Source of the DNA: Tetranychus cinnabarinus
Taxonomy: Eukaryota; Arthropoda; Arachnida; Trombidiformes; Tetranychidae
Assembly (NCBI GenBank): GCA_022266195.1
Contig: WHVY01000010.1
Coordinates: 1,686,501-1,750,500, forward strand
Direction of reading: 5' to 3'
DNA length: 64,000 bases
Made by a program: the position numbers and the translations under genes. Numbering within the stretch: the first letter of the stretch is position 1; every line of letters begins with the position of its first letter. Of this stretch, positions 25,406 to 38,082 are shown one piece after another. A model generated the notes under the pieces. It did no database searches. It was not told the origin of the DNA and saw nothing but the letters and a program-made list of their open reading frames with translations.

Positions 25406-28400
25406 CTGATTAAGAGGCCGAAGGAATGGTTAAGGTTGACGGTAAGGTTGAGGCAAGTCAGGTTGGTCTTTTGGCTGGTTACATACGATGTTAATGATGC
25501 TTACATTGGACTTGCTTTTGATTACATCTTCTGGTTTATAATGAACTTTGTGAATCAGTTTTTATGCTGATGATTCTTGGTGAAGCGCACTTTTATTGAT
25601 CAATTTTGTGTTAATTTAGTTAACAGGGCAAATGAAGATAGGAATGAGAAAAAAACGAGATGAGAAAGGTAAGTGAGAATGAATGAGATTCAAGTGAGGG
25701 CGGGTTATATTTTAATGAGAATCTTGTGCTCACCGGATAATATTTGCATTAACTTGATTGCTCTCCATTGGATCCATTTAATTTCATACATTTAACTAAT
25801 AATTTATGGCCTTCTTCATCTCTCATCCTCTTTCCCTCCCAGCTTCATTTCTCACAGCATTTCTCACTCCAATCAAACTGATAAATACAAGAGGATAGCA
25901 GACAGAAAAAACCTTTCACTATTTATTTATAGATTCACCTTTATTTTAAACAAACATTTCCATTGAAAAATTCATACAATTACAAGCAAAATAATATAAT
26001 ACATTGATAAAAAAAGGAAAAGGGACGAAAGGGGAAACATTTTCAACCAACAAATAGCACACAATATTATCCAAAATTGAAAAGTAAACCCAAAAAATAA
26101 TATCAACTTTTGAAGGTAAATTATAAAACTAAAAGGGAGACAATGGGATGAAAATGATAAAGTAAAAAAGTGAATTAGAATTCCCTAGAAGCAAAATTAA
26201 ATTGAATTTTGTGTAATTTAAAAATGCTGTCTTCCATATTCAATCTCATTGTTTATCATCAACTCGAGAGATGCTTTAGCTTTAGTTGCCTTCCCTTAAA
26301 CATTAACGTAATCACTTAAATGACCAAAAGACTCTTTTCAATATTAATATTTCCATTAATAATAATCACAATAGTTATTTCACTCCCAGCAATAATAACA
26401 CTCCCAAAGTCTGTCAAATGTTTAACTCTAATCTCGGTCAATTTCCCCATCAATTTAATATATAATAATAATAATAAAATAATGATGATAATAATAATAA
26501 TGTATCTCCATGTTGAGCTGTGTGTTTCCACTTTAATATCGATTTATATGTTGAACCAGAAGAAGATGAAAAAAAAACTCATCACATGAGATTGTTATTA
26601 TTATTGTTTAGTTGAATAACAATGGATCCAAAATAATTAGAAATGAAAGTTGTGAGTAAAGTTTAGGGTTAATTAAATTACCATCAAATCTGATTGTAAT
26701 AAAGGCGCAACACACAAAAGATGATCAACAATCTAACAAACATTATTAAAGAAGCGACTTGAATTGCTTTCCATTCAATAATCATTTCTGTGATAAGGTT
26801 AACAATTTAAATTGCTAAATTAAATGCAATTGTAAATCAAAAATGAAAGGAACACACAACTGGCTCTAATTGTGTTTAAACATTTTTGATCAACTTTCAA
26901 TTTGGAGAAAAGGTTTTAAATGTAAATTTTTCTGGTTTCACCAAATTTGGGTTTTCATTAATTCATTATAACTTCAATAATTGGTGCATTTAATCACTTT
27001 TTTCTGGTTGTTTTTTTTCATTCTTGCCTTCAGTTGATTTACAGTAAATGGTCAGCCAATGTTTAGCCAATTGCAATTAGTAATTTGAGTAAAAGTAAAT
27101 TAGGCAAAACATTTTTAATTGAACTCGGAGAAGGCCAATTATCATAATTGTTTCGACTTGCAAATGTTATTCAAATTGTCCATCATTATTATTGATTTTC
27201 TTGAAGAGGTTCAATTTTTCATTCCTTTCCAGTTAATTGCTGATCATAATTATGACTAAGTAATTGACTTGGAATAATTTGTTTGATGATAAAAGAACGT
27301 TTCTCTTTGCTTTTCTGGTTTCACCCATTTTCTGGTTCGTTTGATAAAACAATTGTAAACGTTTCATTGAACAACAACTTGCTTCTCTCAGATTGTTGAT
27401 TGAATTTGATCAATGTTATATCCCATATCCGGTTCCGTTTTTACCTGATTTTTTTCACACATTCAACTGATTTCCTGAGATGAACACGAATTTCCTGGAA
27501 ACATCCTTTAACCCAATTTTCAGCTTCTCATCAGCTTCGGGTTAATCTGTTCAATCAAGAGAATATCATTTAATATCATAATTTCATCATGGTTTTATTG
27601 ATAACCATTAAATTGAATAGCAATTACTCTTATTTCATTTACTTTAATAAAATAATCATCACTGGATTATTAATAAATGTCAATGGTTAATCAATCACCA
27701 AATTGGTAATCAAAGTAAAATTGAAAAGTCCCTAATGTCCACTGGTAATGATCAAGAAACAAAGTAAATGTTTAATGTGATAAAATTGGCCTTCGCTTTA
27801 TGACAAGTATTAACAATAATCGTTAATGTGATTGAAATTGTTTTTAAATCTCATCAATTTGTTGTCACTTCAATACCGAATTCAAATTGAACTATTGATT
27901 ATGTTATAAACCAAAATTACCAAAAAAATGGCTTCTAAATGAATCAGGTATTACGTTAAAGATCAAGACTGGACCTCAGAGATTTCAATAAAACTGAAAA
28001 TGACAATTTTTTGATGATTTAACAAGACTTTCTTGGACAATCAATTAGTCAATAATAGACTGATTGATTTATCGTCTAATAATGTTGTCTAATAGTGTTT
28101 AACCCAAAGATGACAATAAAGTCAACCAGAAAAGTGTCTTCCACCAAAAATCGACCGTCACCAAATGGGAAAAACTTGAAAGGTATTATCAAAAGTTTCC
28201 GTGTTTGTTCATTATTGCGCTCTAAAGTTGAAACTAGTTTAGTTCATAACTCGTGAGCGAAACAAGATGAATCGCTGAAATTTTGTATAAATAAGGTCTA
28301 TTGCTTGACTTGAGAGGATTTTTCATTTCAGATCACGTATTATAACCGTTAGGTCAGGTCATTTAACCTCTAAAGTTGATCATTTGATAAGGGCTCGCAC

Positions 28401-31400
28401 ATGATTCTGATCAGTTCTAAATGCTTCAAATATTTCTGGCTAAAGATACAAACGACAGATTTTTATTAATATATTCAGCCATTTAACTGTTTAAGGCCTT
28501 ATCTTGGGCGATGGACTCTAGCTCCTCAACCATTTAACATATGCGCTTGGAACTTTCACCAAAAGTCTAAAATTATCTGAACTCTATTATAAGGAAAGAC
28601 TAAGTTCTTCTGCAGTCTAAAAAAGTTTAATTTTTGAACTTTTGTCATCGCTCGAGTGCGTAACTTGAAATCTTTCCCATAATCTCAGAAGAGTTAATTT
28701 TTCCCTAAAACAAAGTACAGTTGGTTTTACGCCTTTTGGTGAACACTTCATATTGGGATAATTTTTGGATTGAACAGTCTTGATGTTTCAGCTGTTTTAA
28801 GCAAGATTGGAGCCTTTTGGTAATCAAAGTGATTATGTTTAAATTGTTGGCCTCATTTGAAGTATAACATTACTGGCGTCATTAAAGTTTGATGTTAAGA
28901 AGATTGAGCTTTTTATGTAAACCCTTGTACTACTCACAATTAGATTCATGTAAATGTGTGTTTTCCTTTGTTTTCAGGTCTAATTATTGGGCACAAACTA
29001 TTGATACAAGTATGTTTAATGCCTTCAGGTGAAAATAATGATAACCATTATCATTGGAATGACGTTAAATAACATTGGGTAAACAAATTAAACAGAAATG
29101 TTGTAACAATCATCACCATAATTCATGGTAATATTAATCATAATCATATTGTTAATAATGATGATGATAAATATTTCTGTGTAGTCTTCAAGTAAATTAT
29201 TATTAATAATAATATTCACTTTATTATTTGATTCTGTCATTTTGCCTGAAATCAACAGAAAATTTAATTAACGTATAACAAAAGTTAATTACTTATTTTT
29301 TTGTCTTCCCTTCTGTCTGTCTTTGTTTTCATCTTTCTCTCTCTCTTTCGGCTCTTCATCACCAGAAATTGTTTTCATTAAACATTCAAAGTATTATCAA
29401 CATAATACATATATCAATATACAAAAGCACTTTTGTTGATTCTTTTACTTTCTTAATAATTAATTATAAAAGTATAATATAGAAGTTAGTTTTTTATGGT
29501 TTTTGCTTTTTTCCTGGTAATGGAGTTAATAGTTGCCAACAACCAGAGTTGAGTTTGCCCGTTAAACAATTCAATCTTTTTAGTAACCAATTGTAGCTAT
29601 CTGCAATCATCATCAGAGATTGACATCTGGTCATAATCTGGATGGTTATTAATCAGTAGGGAGTTAAGATGTTTAAGGAGTTTAGATGTAATCAATAAAG
29701 TTGATTAAAACATGGGTTGAGATACGAAATTTGGTCATCTTGATTCTTCCTTGAAGCTGCTACCAATTATCTTGAAAGGTGTTTTCAAAATTGGGTTTTA
29801 GGTTGATTGAATGAACCAATTTTATTGTCACAATCAATTTCAATCCATGATTAAATGTTGAGTGATGCTTAATGGCGATACATAAGCTTTGAGTCAAATG
29901 AAAACAAAGATCACATTTAGGTTTGAAGAAAATTGGTTCACATGTTTTTTTTGGGTTTTTGGGTTCAAATCAAATAACCAACACAATTGAAGTAAACCAG
30001 ATTTTAAAGATGAAGAAATGGTGTCAAGAATAATATAAATAAGTTTTAATTGTAATTCCTTTGTGTTAACAACAATTAAACAATAACGTTATCTTTAGTA
30101 AAGATACTTTACCATTGCCAGTAATTTAACTGAAAACCCAAAATCAAATGAGATCTTAATGCCATCTGCTGTTAGTGAAGTGAACAATTCTGTGAAGAGT
30201 GCTCAGAGCTTTGTAATTTGTCTACTTTTAATTGAAATATTTTGATAATAAAACATTTGTTTTAAATAAAGCAATAAAATCTATTTTGCTAAAATTTGCG
30301 TGGTTGAACTGATCGAGTGTAAATTAGGTTTTTGGTTTGATTGCACTCTACAAGTTTTTTTCATTAAAACGGTCATCAGTCTAATTGCTGACAAATGTGA
30401 GACAAATGACATTTAACTTTGTTCATGTTATACAAATCAGGTGTTTTTGACATTTCCTTCTCGATTCGAAGACTGATTTCAATGATTTCAGTGAAATGAG
30501 ATTTACGCATTTATCAGGTTATTCCAAACAGTATATTAGTCCTTAGTATTGAAATGTAGATCAATCTAGAAACATCCATGTTTACATTTTATTGATTGAA
30601 AGTTTCAAGTTACAGGTTTATCCATATTTAATTGATAATTGAATTAAATTATATCATTTAAACTTGTAAAGTCAAGAAACACAGTTTGATTCATTTGAAA
30701 TTTTACTGAATAAGCCAGAAACTTTAGCAATTTCATGAAATAAGATATAAGACAGAAGCTCTAAAGACATGTTTCAATCAGAATTAAAGATCAGTTTCTG
30801 TGGTCATTTTCAGATGAAATTATCATTAAATAAGACTTGTCCTTTCCTTATAAGCTTAGCTGGCTATTTTTTATGTGTGTCAATTGCCAAAAACAGTTGA
30901 CTTTTAATCTGGTAACACTGCAATTTATAAAAAGTCATCATCTCTAGAAGATTAAATGGTTAAAATGACAGTTTGCAGGGAAAAGAAGCATTTGATTGAC
31001 CGGCAAATATATAAATAAAAATCGATCCGAGCTTAGCTGTAAATTACTTTTGACAGAGAGCAAGACTGAAATGGAGAGGGAAAGATAGAGATTGTCAGAA
31101 ACAAACACAATTAAGATAATTTGATGCCCATTTTCACCTAAAGAATCTTTTTTTCTGAAAATTAATAGCGAATATTGAGATAATTAAAGAATTTGTTACA
31201 GAAATTAGGAAAACTTAAGCCACGCAAAGACCTGGGGCCAGAATGGATCATTCAGAAGAGTGAATAACCAAAACATAACCAACCGAAGAGCAGTTAAAGG
31301 CCAAGATTAAGGCTTAATAATTTTTATATACTGAGTGATTTTATTGAGTGCTTGGAAATTAATAGAATGAAAATTATGGATTGGTTGAGCTGGAGATTTT

Positions 31401-31501
31401 AGGTTTAATAAAATGAACAGTATTAGTAAATTAGTTGAGAGTATTTAGATTGATCTCATTCAAATACATTGACACACATTTGGATAATAGTTTCTTTACT
31501 G

Positions 31502-31839
31502 ACAAGGGAAGGTTCCCAAACGCTACGACTAGAATTGAATGATTTATGTACTAATCGATAGAGCATGTTGACTTATGAAAAAGTGTCATTTACTTCGTTT
31601 CGCAAATTCCCCGTTCAAAAGTTACAGGGTGTCAAAGTTGTTTTTCCATAGGCTTAATGGATGCACATTGCATTCAATAGGCTTAACCTATGCAAAATTG
31701 ATACTTTGACACCCTGTAACTTTTGAACGGGGAATTTGCGAAACGAAGTAAATGACACTTTTTCATAAGTCAACATGCTCTATCGATTAGTACATAAATC
31801 ATTCAATTCTAGTCGTAGCGTTTGGGAACCTTCCCTTGT
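31502..31839. mobile_element. Foldback (MITE-like) element with perfect 136-bp inverted arms
   Basis: Positions 31502-31637 and 31704-31839 are exact reverse complements of each other by eye, separated by a 66-nt spacer. The spacer itself contains near-inverted copies of CATAGGCTTAA and TTAACCTATG. The termini read ACAAGGGAAGGTTCCC. There is no ORF, so any mobility would be non-autonomous. I could not identify a clear target-site duplication (flanks ctttactg and gagaaggtt). Perfect arms suggest recent insertion or ongoing homogenisation. The family is unknown. Confidence 0.75.
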
Positions 31840-33022
31840 GAGAAGGTTAAGTGATTCTTGGTCAAATGAGTTGATGAAACTGGTTAGGCTCAATGCTTTT
31901 ACAATGTAACATTTCTCTTTCGCTTGTTCCTAGCTATTTGTAATATAAGTGGACAAAATTCAATTTAGCGCCGGGACGATTGGACAATCGAGTTGACAAT
32001 TTGTCTGGTGCTTCTTTTCATATTCCTTGGAAAAAGATTCCTGATTTCTGTCCTTTCTTTATCCTTTGTCTTGTCTTTATGTTTGAGAAAAACTATAACA
32101 ATTGACTAATTTAAAAACGCGAGCTCAAAGGCATCAAAGTAGTAAAAAGAACCAGTTTGTTTCACAGAAATTGGGAATTATATGAATAAAACACTGCCAT
32201 AAAACAAGTCGAAATTGCACATAATTTACTTATGATTTCAAATAAATATGAACCATAAGCTTGAAACGCAATGGAAATGGCTGGACACACATTAAATAAA
32301 AATGGCCAGAGTTGAGTTCATATTTTACGATTAACTCTAATCCATAACTTTTTACTGTAACGATGGAAATCCTATTTATCTGGATTAGGCAGGTAAAATC
32401 AATGGATCCAATAATTTGATGATCAGTAAAAAGATGCTCAGTAAAGTTTTACTTGTTGATTCCGATTAACATTAAGTATGTTTGTGTGTGTGCGTGAGCT
32501 CAGTGTTTCCCCTTTCACTTTCAGAGTTACTTCATCTTCACGCAATTAACAGTTTTGTTTTGATAGTTAATGGTGCATCAGAAGCTGTTCAGCCTTGCTT
32601 CTTCATCAATCATCAGGCAGCCAAAAAGTTAACCAAGAAGATAGACTCTCTTGTTCATCATCATCTATCTATCAATCTATTTCGGGAAACAATCTTGGTT
32701 CATTTACAAGGTTACTATGGTAATGAATGGTGGAACAAATTTGTTAACTTCAACTTGACCATTTAATCAGTTGTCTTATCCATTGACCAAATTATCCTCA
32801 ACTCTGGATCAATTCGACAGCCATTTTGATGATCCTTAAAGTTTCCTGGTTTTTTTTTGAGTTTCTGGTCATCATTACAACCAATTATTGATTCACCGAC
32901 TTTTGTTCACCACAAAAAATAAATGAACTGAATGTTAATTTCCTCTTTACCATCAAATTGAGTCCAAACTAATAAACTATCACTTCTTAATTTTGTGCCA
33001 CTCGGAAATTGGGAAACCAACG

Positions 33023-36012
33023 ATGTTTAAAAGGTTGATTAAATATCAGTCATCTTTCAATTCATTTGTCCGTTTCATGTTCAAACCAGTTGATGGCCAT
33101 GGTTTAGCTGTATTTCGTATCTTATTTGGTCTCTTGATGTTAATTGATTTACAAGTTGAACGAGCCTTCCATGCAGCCAATGAACGTTGGTCTGATCCAG
33201 ATGAATGTCGATTCCCGTTGTTTCACTGGATTAAGCCATTACCCGGTCATTATATGAACCTGTTATATGTGTTAATGACATTAGGTAAGCATTAAATTTC
33301 TCGCAATTATCATAATAAATCTAAGAAAATTTGTTACTTACGTTCATCAGGTTCGATTGGTATGCTTCTTGGTTACAAATTTAGGCTTGCATCAACAATT
33401 TATGCATTAATCTATTGGTATATATTTCTGTTAGACAAAAGCTACTGGAATAACCACACTTATCTATTTGGATTGATTACAATGATGTTAACTGTTTCTG
33501 ATGGTCATAAAATTTGGTGAGTTCAGCTAGCATGAATTTTTATAACCAGAAGATCAACAAGTTTTGTGAAAATCAAACAGTAAAACTTTCTGATTCTTGT
33601 GGTTACAATTTAATCATCAGATAAACTTATTACAGGTCTCTTGATTACCGTACTGCAAAAGATGAGAATAAAAAAATTCCTTTCTGGCAATACTTCATCA
33701 TAAGATTCCAAATAAGCTTGGTTTATTTTTTGGCTGGAGTCAAGAAAGCTAACCTTGAATGGATTGGTGGCTATTCAATGAGATATTTGTCAAACCATTG
33801 GGTCTTCTCACCTTTCAGGTAAAAATATTCAACATTATTTTATTTCAATGGGTTGAGATAATGGGTAAAGGTGTTTATGTTGAAAAAAAAGTTGGTTGTC
33901 TTACTTTGGGTAAACCGGGTTTACCCTCACAACAAATAACCCATAGATTGATCATACTACATGTATCTTTGTCGGTAAAACCAAAAGCCATTGTAACCAT
34001 AATGTGTATATTTTGCTAGGGGCAGTAAGTTACACTAGGTAAAGGGCAACACTGCGAACCAGTCTTGGATCGGCCATTTTGAGTTTACACGGTTCACTAC
34101 TCTCTCTGTACAAAGTCAACTTATAGTTGTCTGTCCTTTTTTCAGATAAAGTTTCAGGTAATAATTAAGATCGAGTGAGCACCACAAACACCATTAGTAT
34201 AGTGATACATCTTTCCTCAATGTTAACCAGTTACTTGGTGAAAAATGAAAAGTTTCGTATCATTAGGGAAAAAAGGCTTTGTAGTATGATAACATCAATT
34301 ATTGTAAACCAATTTTTATGTTTAACTTGTTGACTCAAAATTTATCAGCTGCTCATTTGAAAAATATTAAAATCTGATCTCTCTATTTTTCGTCACAACA
34401 GACTGGTACTTTCCCCAGATTTGGTTGATTTGTTAGTTGTCCATTGGGGTGGCTTTTTGGTTGATTCCTCGGTTGGGTTCTTTTTATTATTCCAATCAAC
34501 ACGTCCATTAGGTTACCTATTCACTGGGCTATTCAATGCAATGAATTCACAAATGTTTTCTATTGGAATGTTTCCTTATGTCATGTTGGCAGTTCTTCCA
34601 ATATATAGCTCTCCCGATTGGCCAGTATCTTTGATAAAATCATTAAACCTTCACGTTGATTCTTCAAACAATCAGCCAAACGATAAAAAAAGAGCAACAT
34701 CTAAAGAAACACAAGAAGAACAAAAAAAAATTACAAAAACAAATAAAGATTTGAGGTTAACCCATAGTGATACTGATGGCGGGAAAACAATGGCAAAGAA
34801 CGAAATGAAAAAAGCCGCACCCAATTTGACTAACTACCAATCAAAAAGACTGTTAGTCCCGTCATCTATTGATAATAATAAGGTCACTAAAAAACAACAA
34901 TTAGTTTGTCTCGTCCTTATAATTTACATGGGATTACAACTGGGGTTACCATTTTCACACAATTTAACCCAAGGTTACAATACTTGGACCCAGGGTATAT
35001 ATGGTTACTCGTGGGATATGATGGTTCACAATTGGCGCCTTTTAGGTAAACGTATCTTAATAATTGACAAGCAATCAAAGCGAGAGATGTATCTGAATGT
35101 TGAAAAATATTCACCCAATAACCGATGGACCCATCATGCTGATATGGCGAAACAGTTTGCTGTTTGTTTAGGAGAAAGGTTAAAGAAGACAACCGATCTA
35201 ACCGATTTTGAAGTTCATATAGATGTTTGGATGTCATTGAATAAACGCTTTGCTCAGCGTATCTTTGATCCAAGGGTTGACCTGTTAGCGGCAGATTGGT
35301 CACCATTCAAGAAACCATACTGGGTATTACCAATGTTGACACAATTCACAAGTTGGAGGTCAACATTGAAAGAATATGAAGAAGAGATATTGAATTCAAA
35401 TGAAACTTACGTAGTTTTCATGGCTGATTTTCCAGGCAAGTTTCATGAAATTTATACCAATACAATATTTCTCAATTTATTGGAAAATGATTTGAAACAA
35501 TCATGACAGTTGAAACTAACGTATGATTCAATTGATTGCAGGTCTCGATTTTGTCAACTTTGTTGACCCTCAATTTGGAAATACAACCTTCAAGGTTCTT
35601 AGTGGTTGGGTTAAACTGCAGGTTGAAGGATCTTTCGTACGCATTATGTCACGAGGAGATGATTGCAAATTACCATCAGGACAATTCCATAGTGTCGTTC
35701 CTATTAAATCAGAACCAGCCTCTTATATGTACACGTTTACGAACAAGACTGCCGCTGAATCCGTGTGGGAACCAGATGCACACCGAAAAGAAAATTCAAG
35801 AGATGTTTGGATTGTAAGATTTTGTAAAAAATGGGTGAAAAGGTGAGTCAACAAATATCCATTAACAATTAACCTTACTAAAATTTTTTTTCAATTACAG
35901 TTTCCAGATAACACTAGAATCTCTTTGGATAGTTAAAGATATAATCCTCAACAAAATTATGACCGGATTCACGTATTTCACGAAAATTGTGGAAAATTTT
36001 GAAGTAAAATAA
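33023..36012 (+). CDS. GGCX: Vitamin K-dependent gamma-glutamyl carboxylase
   Basis: Six exons, 33023-33284, 33351-33516, 33636-33818, 34402-35435, 35542-35842 and 35901-36012, keep one frame for 685 residues (human is 758). It is a polytopic ER membrane enzyme that converts Glu to gamma-carboxyglutamate using reduced vitamin K, CO2 and O2. Conserved blocks include HGLAVFRILFGLLM (TM1), YFLAGVKKANLEW (Lys179-Lys180, at the position of the catalytic base lysine of the human enzyme), LLVVHWGGFLVD, NSQMFSIGMFPYVMLA, LTQGYNTWTQGIYGYSWDM and RIFDPRVDLLAADWSPF. The lumenal C-terminal domain continues to a short hydrophilic end. A Lys/Thr/Asn-rich loop of about 75 residues in exon 4 looks longer than in vertebrates. 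The intron after exon 4 starts GCAAGT, a GC-AG intron, and the ADFPG-LDFVNFVD alignment across it supports this. Other introns are GT-AG. AATAAA at 36008-36013 overlaps the stop codon. Confidence 0.92.
33908..33926. repeat. Short palindrome in carboxylase intron 3
   Basis: GGGTAAACC and GGTTTACCC flank one central G inside the 583-nt third intron. It could be a hairpin, a dimeric factor site or the relic of a repeat. Only the symmetry is seen. Confidence 0.4.
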
Positions 36013-36044
36013 AAGCAAACAAAACATTTGAGATTATTATGATG

Positions 36045-36050
36045 TTTATT
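36045..36050 (-). terminator. Probable H2A.Z polyadenylation signal
   Basis: TTTATT here reads AATAAA on the minus strand, about 170 nt beyond the H2A.Z stop codon and only about 35 nt past the stop of the convergent carboxylase gene. The two 3' ends therefore probably abut or overlap. Confidence 0.45.
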
Positions 36051-36218
36051 TTAATGTGTGAAATTTCCAAATAAGATGTGAGCTTTTAATGAATGAATGT
36101 CACAATAATGACTTGGTCTTGCAGATTGATGGTTGATTAATGAAGAAAAGGAAAAATAAAAAAGAGAAAAATCCTATCTTAACTATCAGCTTATTTTCCC
36201 ACTGAGCATATTAATTAA

Positions 36219-37144
36219 TTAAGCGGGTTTCTGGCCAGTAGCTCCCTTTTTGCCAATTAGAGATTTGTGAATATGAGGAATGACACCTAAAAAAGAGAAA
36301 GAAAGTCCACATATAGTAATGATAACAATAAGTGAAAAGAGCGCCAAAGGGCGGGGCGGGAAATGTTTTGGCGCCTAAACGTAACATTACCCTATGACCT
36401 ACTATCGAGAACGTAAAGTATCTAAAATATTGAGAATATTATAAATTTATAAACTTACCGCCACCAGCAATAGTAGCTTTGATCAAAGAATCCAATTCTT
36501 CGTCACCACGAATGGCAAGTTGAAGATGGCGAGGAGTGATTCTTTTTACCTTCAAATCTTTGGAAGCATTACCTGCCAATTCAAGAACCTAAAAGGCAAC
36601 AACAAAACAACAGAGTAGGTTAATAACAGAACAAACACAAAAGCCCGCCAAATAAATCTAAAGATATTTACCTCAGCAGTAAGGTATTCTAAGATAGCTG
36701 CTGAATAAACTGCAGCAGTAGCACCAACTCGTCCATGACTTGTTGTTCTGTTTTTCAAATGACGATGAATACGTCCTACTGGGAACTAGATTACAAAAAG
36801 AAAAATAAATATTAAATTGAATAAATGAAAAAGATAGACAAAACTTTGCATAAGCAACACTTACTTGAAGTCCAGCACGGGCGGATCGTGATACTGCTTT
36901 GGCCTTAGCCTTTCCAGAGTCTTTACCAGCTTTACCTCCAGCCTAATGAATATAATAAAAATGGAAAATGTTAATAGTGTTAACTTAAACTAAAATATCA
37001 AAAAAATAAATTGTTAAATATGGAGGGTAGACAGACAAAAAGACAGAGATACAACAATAGGAAGGGAAGAAACATGCAAGTAAAATCTAGAGTAACATTT
37101 CAAACAGAGCAAATTAATGTCGCAGTAGATTAATTACTTACCAT
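36219..37144 (-). CDS. H2A.Z: Histone H2A variant H2A.Z (H2Av)
   Basis: On the minus strand five coding exons give 130 residues: 37142-37144 (ATG only), 36865-36942, 36672-36785, 36459-36588 and 36219-36286. The product begins MAGGKAGKDSGKAKAKAVS and has the histone fold with GLQFPVGRIHRHLK. It carries the H2A.Z signatures: TSHGRVGATAAVYSAAILEY, the extended acidic patch RGDEELDSLIKATIAGGGV, and IPHIHKSLIGKK followed by a short ATGQKPA tail. H2A.Z replaces H2A in nucleosomes at promoters and regulatory regions through SWR1/Tip60-type remodellers. Several introns and the probable polyadenylation signal indicate a replication-independent gene; I did not look exhaustively for a histone stem-loop. 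An intron directly after the ATG fits H2A.Z genes elsewhere. It converges on the carboxylase gene with 206 nt between stop codons. No SQ motif is seen in the tail, unlike fly H2Av. Confidence 0.95.
36341..36375. promoter_or_regulatory. Cluster of E2F-like sites and a GC box inside the last H2A.Z intron
   Basis: GCGCCAAA (36341-36348), GGCGGGAAA (36355-36363) and TTTTGGCGCC (36366-36375) each match the E2F/DP consensus TTTSSCGC on one strand or the other. GGGCGGGGC between them is a GC-box. This is one of the few GC-rich patches in the region. Binding is inferred from sequence only. Confidence 0.5.
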
Positions 37145-37904
37145 AATTGTTCAGATGAAATAATTAGATGTAATTTAAACTAAAGTACCAAAAGATGGTT
37201 AGTCAATTGAATTAAAAGATTTTAAACAAAATCACAAAATTATCCAAATGCAAAGAACGCAGAGTTGATTTTCCCTTTGTGAAAATTAAGTCTGCAAAAA
37301 TTGCTCCTTATTAACGGTCTCCACTATTTCACCCAATCAGAGGTCTCTGTGAATTGTGTTTCCCCCTCAATGACACTAACGCCATCTGCTGAGTAAGATG
37401 AAGGCGGGCTTTTGGTAATATTCAATTTTCTTGCTTATCAGTTTATTTTAAAAGTGTAAAAATTGTAAATTATTTGCTTTCTTGTTGAGAAAACAATTTG
37501 GAAGTTCATAAATTGTTTCAGATCATTTTTTATGTAATTTGATTGGCGGATAGATGATGCTCCTTGAGATGAAACCGAATGGACACTCCAATGATACAGA
37601 TGAAGCTAGCCATTCGTTTTTTGAGTTTTACCAGATAAGGATCGGGATTTGCGATATCGCATGTCGACGACTAATCCCTGATATTATTTGTAAACATATT
37701 CACTAAACTACGTTTCGATTAAGTGGCTTGATGGAATGAAATAATATACTGAATTTTAATCGTATAAGTTTTGCTAGCGCAATATGATCACTCGTTTGGT
37801 TGAAAATTGAATGTAAGATATTGGAAATTGTGTTGCTCGTTTGAACCTGGAAGGATTAATCCTAATAAAATACAGTTAATTTTAGGCTCAGATAGATTTA
37901 ATTT
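37145..37904. other. H2A.Z upstream region
   Basis: Intergenic DNA between the divergent H2A.Z and first UBE2D genes. CCAAT at 37333-37337, inside CACCCAATCAGAGG, is a plausible CCAAT box about 190 nt from the H2A.Z ATG. Nothing coding is seen. Confidence 0.4.
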
Positions 37905-38082
37905 GCCGTTAAAATACAAATTAATTGCACATCAATTAAATAGAGCGCCAACCAAAAGAAATATTATAACCATCCCTTGTTAAGTCATTTCTTTACTGTG
38001 AAAATTAACTTGTATCAATCTAAAACCTTTTAAATTGTGACCTAACCACATCTAATAATTTATTAATTTAGTTGTTGAAAAG
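37905..38082 (+). promoter_or_regulatory. Conserved upstream block of UBE2D copy 1
   Basis: These roughly 170 bp recur in inverted orientation immediately upstream of UBE2D copies 2 (40622 to about 40800) and 3 (45483 to about 45660). They include AGCGCCAACCAAAAG, a TATAACCATCCCTTGTTAAG stretch and CCACATCTAATAATTT. Conservation across copies marks them as the likely core promoter and 5' UTR carried with each duplication. Confidence 0.55.

Larger units (their letters stand above)
22105..33022. other. Long non-coding stretch between the LMO gene and the carboxylase gene
   Basis: No supported coding gene in about 10.9 kb. It contains AT-rich sequence, AAT/ATAAT microsatellites (about 23.35, 26.46 and 29.2 kb), GA/CT-rich tracts, a two-copy tandem repeat at 25.0-25.4 kb and a perfect foldback element at 31.5-31.8 kb. 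The segment at about 28.2-28.9 kb has slightly different composition (more CpG) and may be an old repeat. An ORF at 32482-32766 is not convincing and may be 5' untranslated sequence of the next gene. Confidence 0.45.

Noticed and set aside
32482..32766. A 94-codon open frame just upstream of the carboxylase gene
   Set aside because: Low-complexity start, no domain, no convincing ATG or splice link to the carboxylase exon 1. It is probably untranslated sequence.
33759..34019. Open frame reading from carboxylase exon 3 into intron 3
   Set aside because: It runs across a good donor at 33819 in another frame, and the spliced frame matches GGCX on both sides.
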